A stretch of 64,000 bases of DNA from VBWE01 sp943372645. GTDB lineage: Bacteria; Bacteroidota; Bacteroidia; Palsa-965. A program made the translations under genes and the position numbers. The stretch covers positions 1 to 64,000 of the forward strand of contig CALRZN010000010.1 of assembly GCA_943372645.1 (NCBI GenBank). Direction: 5' to 3'. Below the pieces are notes generated by a model. It made no database searches. It was not told the DNA's origin and worked only from the letters and a program-made list of their open reading frames with translations. The number at the start of each line of letters is the position of its first letter. The stretch's first letter is position 1. This document shows, piece by piece, positions 42,524 through 50,265 of this stretch.

Positions 42524-45009
42524 GCGGAACATTATTCAACAACTTGTTCCCTCCTGCTCTTCCGCTGACGGAAAAACAAAAACCGGGCACGGTCGTGTTT
42601 CTTTTGTTTGTGCTGCGCCTCGCGCTGGTGAGTACACTGCTCATTCTTTATAACATTGAATCAGGCACAGGACTCAACCTGCTCATCCCGTTTATCGCGG
42701 GCGGTGCGCTGCTGCATTTTTTTCTGCCCCTGCGTTTTCGTCCGCTGCTGTTTACACTGGTGTGCATCGTTTCTATTGTTTTTGCCATCGGCTGGATCAG
42801 TGGCGGGTTGTTGTGTGCGGCCATTTTATTTATGCTTGGCGTTGCGCACCTGAAAATCAAATACACGCTGCGTGTACTGCTGCTGCTTGGCATTACCGCC
42901 GGGCTGACTTTGCTGCGCCTGCAGATCGTTCATGCGCCGCGCCTCATTATTATTACGCCGCTCATCGGCAGCATGCTTATGTTCCGTTTCATTTTATACA
43001 TGCACGAACTGAAGCATGAAAAAAATGCGCCTTCGTGGACGGAGCGGCTTTCGTACTTTTTTAACCCGGTGAATATTGGCTTGCCGCTTTTCCCGGTGGT
43101 GGATTACAAAACCTGGCTTCGCGCACGAACGCCGGAAGCATTTGCACCTGTTTACGACACCGCGTTCCGGCGCATTATTTTTGGTATCTGCTGCCTGCTG
43201 CTTTACCGCCTGCTTTACCTGCGGGCTACGCCGATTACGGAAATACAAACGGCCAGCGATCTGCTCGGTTATACGCTGCTCGGTTACACGCTGGTGCTGC
43301 GCATGATCGGTATGCTGTGGATTGCGGTGGGACTAATCGGACTTTATGGTTACGATTTACCGCCGGTGTTCGACCAGGTTTTTCTTGCCGAGCGTATTTC
43401 CGAAATCTGGCGGCGCATCAACATTTACTGGCGCGATTTTGTAACCAAGGTGTTTTATTACCCGGCCTATTTCCGCCTGCGCAAAAAAACAAAACAGGCG
43501 GTGCTGCTGAGCACGTTGTTCGCATTCGTGGCCACGTGGTTCCTGCACAACTGGCAATGGTTCTGGCTGCGCGGCGATTTTCATTTCAGCTGGAACGACC
43601 TCGCCTACTGGCTCATTCTCGGCACACTCATCGCCTTTGCGATCAGCCGCGAAGCCGATAATCCGGCCCGCAAAAAAACAGCCGGTTCGCTGCGTGAATC
43701 GTTTTTCACCATGCTGCGCATTACAAAAATGTACCTGCTCATGTCCGTTTTATGGACGCTGTGGAACGGCAGCAGCATCGGCGACTGGTTGTTCCTGCTC
43801 GGAAAAATTACGCATGATCCGCTATCGCTGCGCTGGTATGTTATCGGTATCGTTCTGTTTATCGGTATCGGCACGTTTGTGCATCGTTTACTTACACATC
43901 CGGAACACAGCAAGCCGTTTTTAATCATTCGCCATCCGCTTGCTGTTTCGCTGGCCGGAATTGCATTGCTTGCTCTTGCCGTTTTTCCAAAAATAACGAC
44001 AACCGGTGCAAAAGCCACTGCATTTATCTGTGAACTCACGCAGCCCCAGCTGAACCAGCAGGATCGCGAAAATGCTGAACAGGGCTATTACGAAAACTTA
44101 GTGGACGCAGGTACCGGCACGCCGTGGGAACAGAGCATACGCACCCGCGGGCGCGGACAATGGTTTTCGGGTTCGGAACAGGCTGCGCCGGACATCCGCA
44201 AACGGACGCTGAAACCAAACTTCAGTGTGCGCGAAGGCAATAAAACATTTACCACCAACCGCTGGGGCATGCGCAGCCCGGAGTGTGATACCGTTAAAAA
44301 AGAAAACGTGTATCGCATCGCATTCATCGGCAGCTCGTATGAAATGGGCAGCGGCGTAAGCGATGAAGAAGTGTTTGCACGTGTGTTTGAAAAACAGATG
44401 AACGACACGCTGCAAAAGCTTGGCAAACAAACGCGGGTGGAAGTGATCAACTTTTCAGTAGGCGGTTACAGCTGGCCGCAATACGTGTGGCTGTGCGAAC
44501 ATGGAGTGTTTAAATTCCATCCCGACCGCATTTTTGTATTCTCGCATTCCGAAGAAAAACAGCGCGTGAACGGGGTAATTGCGCGCCTCATCCAGAACGG
44601 CCTCGACCTGGAATACGAGGAACTGAAGCTGATCAAAAACAAAGCCGGTGCAAAACAAAGCATGAGTCGTGGCAGCATCCAGAACCTGTTGTATCCATAC
44701 GATTACCAGTTGCTCGATTTCGGTTACAGCCGCGTGCAGCGGGCCGCGCAAAAGCAGCATGTTCCGGCCACGTGGGTGTATGTGCCTGCGCTCAACCGCC
44801 CCGCCCCGCCCGGCGAGTTTAACTACCTGGAGCAACTGGCGGAGAAAAATCGTTATACGCGTATTTCGCTTGCGGGCGCTTACGCCGGTTACAACGAAGC
44901 GGCCCTGCAGCTCACCGCGGCCGACCACCATCCCAACGCGCAGGGGCATGTGCTGCTGGGTAAAAAATTAGCGGAAGCGTTTTTCGCCGAAACCGGGACC
45001 TGGAAATGA
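42520..45009 (+). CDS. MBOAT-SGNH fusion protein (AlgI/DltB-like plus AlgJ/DltD-like)
   Basis: 829 residues in one open frame. Residues 25-490 hold about 11-12 membrane segments with an MBOAT core: ISEIWRRINIYWRDFVTKVF (293-312) and the invariant His in ATWFLHNWQWFW (H343). Residues 595-829 are an extracytoplasmic SGNH hydrolase-like domain: FIGSSYEMGSG (S606 probable nucleophile), NFSVGGYSW and DHHPNAQGH (D802, H804). MBOATs move acyl groups across or at the membrane, and SGNH partners pass them to an acceptor; here both steps are fused. Translationally coupled to sulfotransferase D and upstream of a carrier-protein/adenylation unit, so a Dlt-like flow is conceivable. Confidence 0.85.
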   Translation: MSGTLFNNLFPPALPLTEKQKPGTVVFLLFVLRLALVSTLLILYNIESGTGLNLLIPFIAGGALLHFFLPLRFRPLLFTLVCIVSIVFAIGWISGGLLCAAILFMLGVAHLKIKYTLRVLLLLGITAGLTLLRLQIVHAPRLIIITPLIGSMLMFRFILYMHELKHEKNAPSWTERLSYFFNPVNIGLPLFPVVDYKTWLRARTPEAFAPVYDTAFRRIIFGICCLLLYRLLYLRATPITEIQTASDLLGYTLLGYTLVLRMIGMLWIAVGLIGLYGYDLPPVFDQVFLAERISEIWRRINIYWRDFVTKVFYYPAYFRLRKKTKQAVLLSTLFAFVATWFLHNWQWFWLRGDFHFSWNDLAYWLILGTLIAFAISREADNPARKKTAGSLRESFFTMLRITKMYLLMSVLWTLWNGSSIGDWLFLLGKITHDPLSLRWYVIGIVLFIGIGTFVHRLLTHPEHSKPFLIIRHPLAVSLAGIALLALAVFPKITTTGAKATAFICELTQPQLNQQDRENAEQGYYENLVDAGTGTPWEQSIRTRGRGQWFSGSEQAAPDIRKRTLKPNFSVREGNKTFTTNRWGMRSPECDTVKKENVYRIAFIGSSYEMGSGVSDEEVFARVFEKQMNDTLQKLGKQTRVEVINFSVGGYSWPQYVWLCEHGVFKFHPDRIFVFSHSEEKQRVNGVIARLIQNGLDLEYEELKLIKNKAGAKQSMSRGSIQNLLYPYDYQLLDFGYSRVQRAAQKQHVPATWVYVPALNRPAPPGEFNYLEQLAEKNRYTRISLAGAYAGYNEAALQLTAADHHPNAQGHVLLGKKLAEAFFAETGTWK

Positions 45010-45056
45010 ACTTTTGCTTTTTCTGATTGTTTAAACAAGTTGCAGGACTAAAAATC

Positions 45057-45172
45057 AACCACAATGGGCACGATAGCATGCACGACGAAGGACACAATGC
45101 AACGATGATTTTTCGTGTACATTGTGCATGCCTTTGTGCGCACGGAGGAACGCGCGACGGGCTTCGTGGTTA
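45057..45172. repeat. Imperfect palindromic intergenic repeat
   Basis: The sequence starts AACCACAATGGGC and ends GGGCTTCGTGGTT, with inner partners GCATGCAC and GTGCATGC. It fills most of the gap between the MBOAT-SGNH gene and the next gene. Confidence 0.45.
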
Positions 45173-45207
45173 TTTTTTTACAAACCATGATATTTAAATA
45201 ATAAAAC

Positions 45208-45720
45208 ATGAAAACAAAACACTTTTCCGAAATCCAGCGTTTCCGCCAGCCTTTTGTGTGGCTGCTCCTGGGCGGTATTATGGCCATGCTTTTATGGGCC
45301 ATCGTGCAGCAACTTTTCCTCGGCAAACCGTTCGGCACCAACCCCATGCCCGATGCCGGTTTGCTGGTACTCACCGGACTTTACGGCGGCTTTGTATTCC
45401 TGTTCACACGCATCCGCCTCGAAACACGCATTGATGCCGATGGCGTGCACTACCGCATGTTCCCGTTTAACCGCGATACCAAACACGTGAAATGGGACGA
45501 GCTGAAAAAAGCCTTCGTGCGCGAATACAGCCCCATCAGCGAATACGGCGGCTGGGGCTACCGCAGCGGCATGCGCCGGAAAAACGGGGCGCTCAATATT
45601 TCGGGCAAAACCGGGCTGCAACTCGTTTTTAACGACGACACCAAACTGCTGCTCGGCACCCGCCGGGGTAAAGAACTGGAAGAAACCGTTGCACAGTATT
45701 TTAAAACGACAAACGCATAA
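45208..45720 (+). CDS. Small membrane protein with cytosolic PH-like domain
   Basis: 170 residues. Two membrane segments (about 16-37 and 50-70) are followed by a soluble beta-rich domain (DADGVHYRMFPFNRDTKHVK, then a Lys/Arg-rich part) that resembles bacterial PH-like or DUF6141-type domains; family from memory, not certain. No catalytic motif. It sits alone between the MBOAT-SGNH gene and the carrier/adenylation unit and may be unrelated to either. Confidence 0.65.
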   Translation: MKTKHFSEIQRFRQPFVWLLLGGIMAMLLWAIVQQLFLGKPFGTNPMPDAGLLVLTGLYGGFVFLFTRIRLETRIDADGVHYRMFPFNRDTKHVKWDELKKAFVREYSPISEYGGWGYRSGMRRKNGALNISGKTGLQLVFNDDTKLLLGTRRGKELEETVAQYFKTTNA

Positions 45721-46016
45721 CCTTTGGCAGTTCGTTTTCGCAGGCGTAACAGGCAGAAGACAAAACCCGAGCAGGAGAAATTCGGTTTGGGTTCTTTTAT
45801 CATGGCGATACTGGAGTTTTTTACAAGCATATTTTAGTTCCTGTAACTGTGCTTCCTCCTTTTAACCGCAAAGTTCCCCTGCACGAACCTTCCTGCCGCT
45901 AGGTAAAGCGCAAAGTTACGCAATGAACATAGCGAGACATTGCGCTAAACATTGCGCAACCTTGCGGTTATATGAAGTACGAACCGTTCCACAATCCGCA
46001 GGTAATCAAAAATGCT
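45721..46016. other. Gene-free gap before the carrier-protein trio
   Basis: About 300 nt. Contains an ACCGCAAAG-type palindrome (arms 45863-45875 and 45958-45970) related to 3036-3120, and inner repeats of TTGCGC. No gene seen apart from the upstream extension of the ACP frame, which I reject. Confidence 0.5.
45863..45970. repeat. Imperfect palindrome with TAACCGCAAAGTT arms
   Basis: The arms pair with one mismatch. Between them lie repeated TTGCGC/GCGCAA units. It is a second copy of the repeat type at 3036-3120. Confidence 0.5.
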
Positions 46017-46024
46017 TATTTTTG
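46017..46024 (+). promoter_or_regulatory. -7 box of the pyrrole trio (near-leaderless)
   Basis: TATTTTTG, 4 nt before the ATG at 46029. This supports that start over the in-frame ATG at 45972. Confidence 0.45.
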
Positions 46025-46028
46025 GTTC

Positions 46029-46286
46029 ATGGCTACTACGGAAACAATTGCTGCAACAGTTCGCTCGTTCCTCATCGAAAATCTTTACAACGGGCAGGAA
46101 ACAGCTGAACTCACCAACGACACACCGCTCATTTCGTCACGCCTGATGGATTCGATTGTGGCGCTGAAACTGGTGAACTATCTCGAAGAAAATTTCAGCA
46201 TCGAGTTTGAAGCACACGAAGTGGACCAGGACAACCTGAACACGATTGCGATCATCAGCGCTTTTGTTCAATCGAAAATGAAGTGA
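46029..46286 (+). CDS. Peptidyl/acyl carrier protein of the prolyl-pyrrole trio
   Basis: 85 residues, helical carrier-protein fold. The phosphopantetheine site is LMDSIVALKLVN with Ser42 in DSI. It lies directly before, and overlaps by 4 nt, a prolyl-type adenylation gene, so it is the likely thioester carrier for the activated amino acid, as PltL and PigG are in pyoluteorin and prodigiosin synthesis. Helix 3 region EVDQDNLNTIAIISAFVQSK is normal. I start at 46029, because the upstream 19 codons cross a promoter box and look non-coding. Confidence 0.88.
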   Translation: MATTETIAATVRSFLIENLYNGQETAELTNDTPLISSRLMDSIVALKLVNYLEENFSIEFEAHEVDQDNLNTIAIISAFVQSKMK

Positions 46287-47752
46287 TTACCACGCTCGCC
46301 GGATACGTATTTCAAACGGCACTTCAGCATCCTGAAGTTATTGCCGTTGAATCAGCCGGTGGCGATTCCATTACCTATTCCGGATTAACGGCGGCGGCTG
46401 ATGCATGGACGGAAACGCTTACGCAGCGCGGCATTGGTGCGGGTTCTCGGGTGGCACTGCTGGCTCCCAAATCAATCGGATTGATTGCTGCGCTGCTGGG
46501 TATAAACCGCTGCGGGGCAACGTACATTCCCATTGATCCCGAAGCACCGCCCGAACGCATCCGTTTGCTGCTGCGCGATGTTGATCCGCACGCGCTTATT
46601 TTTACGCCCGAACTTTTTCCGTCTGATATTCCCTGCCAGCTGCAGGAAATGGGCGCAGCGGTTTCCGATAACCTGCGCCTCGCGCTTTTTCCCGGCGAAC
46701 AGCACACCACTGAAACGGCGTTTATCCTTTATACCTCCGGATCTACGGGCGTTCCGAAAGGCGTAATGATTTCTACAAGCAATGCGTTGGGTTTCATCAA
46801 CTGGGCCTTGCAAACGTTTTCATTTGCAGCCGGTGATCGCTTTTCTTCCGTTGCGCCGTTTCATTTCGATCTTTCTGTTTTCGATATCTATGTTTGTTTT
46901 GCTAGCGGCGGAACGTTAATTCTTCCCGCAGAAAATACGGTGCGCAATGCCAAAGCGTTTGCGGCCTGGCTGGCGGAAACAAAAATCACCGTTACATATT
47001 GCACGCCAAGTGTTTTAAACGCGATGCTGCATTTCGGGCGGCCGGAAAAATATACGTGGACAAATCTGCGTCATGTTTTTTTCGCGGGCGAAGTGTTCCC
47101 GGTAAAACCATTGCACCGGCTGATGGACCTGTGGCCGCAGGCCGCGTTTCATAACCTGTACGGACCAACAGAAACGAATGTGTGCACGTGGTACAGCATT
47201 CCGCGCCCGTATAAACAGGAGCGCGAACAGCCCTACCCGATTGGCCGTGTGTGCAAGCACCTGCAGGCGCACATTTCGGATGAAGGCGAGCTGTGGATTG
47301 CAGGCGAAAATGTTACGCCTGGATATTTTAACCGTCCTGAAAAAAATGCAGATGCATTCGCGGAACACAACGGCAAATTATTTTACAAAACCGGTGACTG
47401 TGTAACAATTGATGCAAACGGCAACATGGAATACAAAGGCCGCATGGACCGCATGATAAAAAAACGTGGCTACCGTATTGAACCCGGCGAAGTGGAACAA
47501 TGCCTGCTGCGCCATCCCGCCATTGCCGACGCCGCCGTGATTGCACAAACCGACAGCGATGGTTTTCCGCTGCTGTGTGCCGTGCTGGTGCATAGCGGAA
47601 CAACTGCACCTTTACTGCACGATATTAAAACCTGGTGTGCCACGCATTTGCCGCCGTATATGATTCCCGAGCGCATCCGTTTTTTGGATAACTTGCCAAA
47701 AAACAGCAGCGGAAAAACCGATTATCCGCAACTTACAGCCATGCACTTATGA
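46283..47752 (+). CDS. L-prolyl-AMP ligase-like adenylation enzyme
   Basis: 489 residues, a free-standing NRPS-type adenylation domain. Core motifs: YTSGSTGVPKGV (150-161), FDLSV (195-199), NLYGPTE (291-297), YKTGD (368-372), KKRGYRIEPGEVE (393-405) and PKNSSGKTD (472-480, Lys478). Reading the ten pocket positions against GrsA by eye gives D196 L197 F200 Y239 F266 A268 L292 V300 C301 K478. This differs at one or two places from the DL(L/F)YLALVCK code I recall for PltF/RedM/PigI-type prolyl ligases. Product: prolyl-AMP, then prolyl-S-PCP on the upstream carrier. The start is GTG, overlapping the carrier stop. DltA-like D-alanine ligases are the nearest alternative. Confidence 0.88.
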   Translation: MITTLAGYVFQTALQHPEVIAVESAGGDSITYSGLTAAADAWTETLTQRGIGAGSRVALLAPKSIGLIAALLGINRCGATYIPIDPEAPPERIRLLLRDVDPHALIFTPELFPSDIPCQLQEMGAAVSDNLRLALFPGEQHTTETAFILYTSGSTGVPKGVMISTSNALGFINWALQTFSFAAGDRFSSVAPFHFDLSVFDIYVCFASGGTLILPAENTVRNAKAFAAWLAETKITVTYCTPSVLNAMLHFGRPEKYTWTNLRHVFFAGEVFPVKPLHRLMDLWPQAAFHNLYGPTETNVCTWYSIPRPYKQEREQPYPIGRVCKHLQAHISDEGELWIAGENVTPGYFNRPEKNADAFAEHNGKLFYKTGDCVTIDANGNMEYKGRMDRMIKKRGYRIEPGEVEQCLLRHPAIADAAVIAQTDSDGFPLLCAVLVHSGTTAPLLHDIKTWCATHLPPYMIPERIRFLDNLPKNSSGKTDYPQLTAMHL

Positions 47753-48870
47753 ATTTTGCACTGAACGACGAACAGCAGGCATTAATACAAAGCACGGAGC
47801 AGTTTGCGGCCACACAACTGGGCGCGGCAAACGGTTTTTCACGCACACGCTGGAACGCCGCAGCCGCACAGGGATTAACCGCCCTGCCCGCTCCTGCTGC
47901 AACCGGTGGTTCAGGGTGTACGGCAACTGATACGGCACTCGTTTTTGAAGCGCTCGGGCACAAGGCCGAAGACAGCGGTTTTGTTTTTTCGCTTGGTGCG
48001 CACCTGTTTGCCGGTGTAATGCCTTTGCTTTCGGGTGGAACACCTGATCAGCAAAACGAATGGCTGCCGCGCATTGCCGCAGGCGATTGTTTGCTGGCCA
48101 ACGCCATGACCGAAAGCAGCAGCGGTTCGGATGCGTATGCGATGAAAACCACCGCGGTAAAAAAAGACAACATTTATATCCTCAACGGCAGCAAACAATT
48201 TTGCACCAACGCGCCGGTGGCCGATGTGCTGGTGGTGTATGCCGTAACCGATACAGCAAAAGGATTTTTCGGCGGCATCAGTGCATTGCTTGTGGATGCG
48301 AAACAACCGGGCGTTACCATTGGTCCCGTACAGGAAAAAATGGGCCTCGAAAATTCGCCGATGGCCGAAGTGTTTTTCGAAAACGTGGAAGTAAACGAAA
48401 ACCGCCTCATCGGCAAAGCCGGATCGGGCACCATGTTGTTTCAGCACTCCATGCAGTGGGAGCGCGTGGGCCTTTCGGCGTGGCACGTGGGCAGCATGCA
48501 GCAACTGATTGACCGCAGCGTAAACTACGCCAACACCAAAAGCACCGGCGGAAAATTAATTGCGGAACACCAGGCGGTCGCATTCCGCCTTGCCGATATG
48601 CAGACGCGCTGCGAAGCCGCCCGCATGCTCGTGCACCGCGCCGCACACCTGCTCGACAGCAAAAGCCACAGCACCCGCGAAGCCGCCATGGCCAAAATAT
48701 TTACGTCTGAAGCACTTATAAAAACGGCGCAGGATGCGTTGCTGATTCACGGCGGTAATGGTTACATGAAATCGTTTGCAATCGAACATTTTTTGCGTGA
48801 TGCGATGGCTTCCGCGACTTACTCGGGGACGAATGATGTGTTGCGGGGGGTGGTGGCGGGGTTGTTATAA
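47749..48870 (+). CDS. PCP-tethered prolyl dehydrogenase-like flavoenzyme (PigA/PltE type)
   Basis: 373 residues, acyl-CoA dehydrogenase fold with FAD. Segments DTALVFEALGHKAEDSGFVF, SLGAHLFAGVMPL, NAPVADVLVVYAVT and HSMQWERVGLSAWHVG closely follow PigA/RedW/PltE, which oxidise prolyl-S-PCP to pyrrolyl-2-carboxyl-S-PCP. E238 in QWERVG aligns with the catalytic Glu as I recall it in PigA. It overlaps the adenylation gene by 4 nt. FkbI/ZmaI-type dehydrogenases acting on other carrier-bound acids are the main alternative, but the prolyl-like pocket next door favours the pyrrole reading. Confidence 0.87.
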   Translation: MNFALNDEQQALIQSTEQFAATQLGAANGFSRTRWNAAAAQGLTALPAPAATGGSGCTATDTALVFEALGHKAEDSGFVFSLGAHLFAGVMPLLSGGTPDQQNEWLPRIAAGDCLLANAMTESSSGSDAYAMKTTAVKKDNIYILNGSKQFCTNAPVADVLVVYAVTDTAKGFFGGISALLVDAKQPGVTIGPVQEKMGLENSPMAEVFFENVEVNENRLIGKAGSGTMLFQHSMQWERVGLSAWHVGSMQQLIDRSVNYANTKSTGGKLIAEHQAVAFRLADMQTRCEAARMLVHRAAHLLDSKSHSTREAAMAKIFTSEALIKTAQDALLIHGGNGYMKSFAIEHFLRDAMASATYSGTNDVLRGVVAGLL

Positions 48871-48893
48871 GTGTCTTGTAAAATTTACACCCA

Positions 48894-50063
48894 ATGACTC
48901 CTTTAAAAAAATTCGAAGAATTTATTTTCAATGGCGACTGGGAATTTTCGATACAGCTTCCTGCTTTTGCCGGTTTCCGCAAACAGTATGTAAGTGATGA
49001 TGTCGGGATTTTGCGGGTTACCATCGAAGATGACTTGTCTGACACGCCCGATCCTTCCCCCGAACAACTGCTTGCGTTACGTTTTATTTTTGAAAACCAG
49101 GAGGCAATCGCACAGGCGGCAATTGAACGAACAGCGGCTGAACTCCCCGAAATTGTTACAAATTACGGGCTGGAACATGAACCTGTATATCAAAACCCCA
49201 ATGAGGAACAAATACGCTCGCTCATAAATTTCAGCAGCATTACCATTAAGCTGGTTTCCAAAAAGGGGGTTGCGTATTTTGACCTGACCGGGAACTGCAG
49301 TTGGGATGATGATCACGGGCTTGAACTTCTTTTTCATCGCGGGCAGGTCATTTCATACGGCGATATCAGTGGCAACACCTTTTGGGATGCGGTGACAGAC
49401 AATGGCACCTATGAAGTGGTGAAAGACCAGATGAATCAACCTTCCGTGCCCAAAATATATCAGCCGCATCCTAAATACAATAAATTAAAACCAGCACAAC
49501 AGGACGCCAATGAAACGTATGAATATAACCTCATATCACATGGGCATAATGACCTGTTTATTGCCGGTGTTGACAACGGAACAATTGATGTGCATGGCAA
49601 ATATGTGAACCAGGATAAAACATGGCTGGAGGCCGCCTGCTGGTTTAAAAACAATGCGCTTGTAAAATACCTGCTTTCGAAAAATGTAGCGTTTCGTTAT
49701 GCGCTGCACCAATGTATGGGATTCAGTGAAAATCCCGAAGCGTTTGAATTACTGTTGCAGACAGGGGCTGATATCAATGCCACATACCGAGATGGTAAGA
49801 CTGTTTTGTTTATCCTGCTGGATAATATGGAAGGTTTTTACAGGTCAAAACGTTTTTATGAAACGAACGGATATGAATTACCTCCTGACCTGTTACAGGT
49901 TCAACGTGCGCTCCGGGAGCGCATAGCAGATCTTATCCGTCGCGGAGCAGATCCGTTTATAAAAAACATGTACGGTTACAATTGTTTTGACATTATGCGC
50001 AATGCCAATGCAAATGACCGGGAAGATTTACATCGCTTTTTGAACAAATGCCTGCAGGGCTGA
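48894..50063 (+). CDS. DUF6985-like N-terminal domain plus ankyrin repeats
   Basis: 389 residues, no signal peptide. Residues 1-190 resemble a domain of unknown function (I recall DUF6985/DUF2262-type proteins, common among immunity-like genes): VAYFDLTGNCSWDDDHGLEL, then LFHRGQVISYGDISGNTFWD. Residues 230-389 are ankyrin repeats (LEAACWFKNNALVKYLLSKN, FELLLQTGADINATYRDGKT, RIADLIRRGADPFIKNMYGY). Starts 23 nt after the dehydrogenase but looks unrelated and marks the start of an AT-richer block. Ankyrin proteins usually bind other proteins; role unknown. Confidence 0.75.
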   Translation: MTPLKKFEEFIFNGDWEFSIQLPAFAGFRKQYVSDDVGILRVTIEDDLSDTPDPSPEQLLALRFIFENQEAIAQAAIERTAAELPEIVTNYGLEHEPVYQNPNEEQIRSLINFSSITIKLVSKKGVAYFDLTGNCSWDDDHGLELLFHRGQVISYGDISGNTFWDAVTDNGTYEVVKDQMNQPSVPKIYQPHPKYNKLKPAQQDANETYEYNLISHGHNDLFIAGVDNGTIDVHGKYVNQDKTWLEAACWFKNNALVKYLLSKNVAFRYALHQCMGFSENPEAFELLLQTGADINATYRDGKTVLFILLDNMEGFYRSKRFYETNGYELPPDLLQVQRALRERIADLIRRGADPFIKNMYGYNCFDIMRNANANDREDLHRFLNKCLQG

Positions 50064-50090
50064 TGGTGTGCAGATCAGGCGGGACTATTT

Positions 50091-50265
50091 AAGGCCAGGT
50101 ACGAAACATCACCGATCATAACCAAATACTACCTTTGTACGACTACGGGGTAAGCACATTCGATTTTGACATGAAAGCTGTATTACCCCTGATTAAAATG
50201 GCACAGGCACAGGCTAAAGAACATACACTGGAGTTTTTTAAAAAAGGAAATACACTGCCCGAATG
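50091..50265 (+). pseudogene. 5'-truncated copy of the 105-aa module gene
   Basis: In frame, this encodes RNITDHNQILPLYDYGVSTF and continues to EFFKKGNTLPE, matching the C-terminal half of the intact copies at 51693 and 53432. Similarity begins abruptly at GGCCAGGTACG (50091), so the first ~50 codons are missing. It still ends in the ATGA overlap with the following WG gene. A remnant of tandem duplication. Confidence 0.85.

Noticed and set aside
45972..46028. Upstream start of the pyrrole carrier protein
   Set aside because: The 19 extra codons cross a full TAnnTTTG box, and the carrier fold is complete from 46029.
46283..47752. DltA (D-alanine ligase) identity for the adenylation gene
   Set aside because: The pocket residues read by eye fit the prolyl code much better, and the next gene is a PigA-like dehydrogenase. 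Not fully excluded without an alignment.
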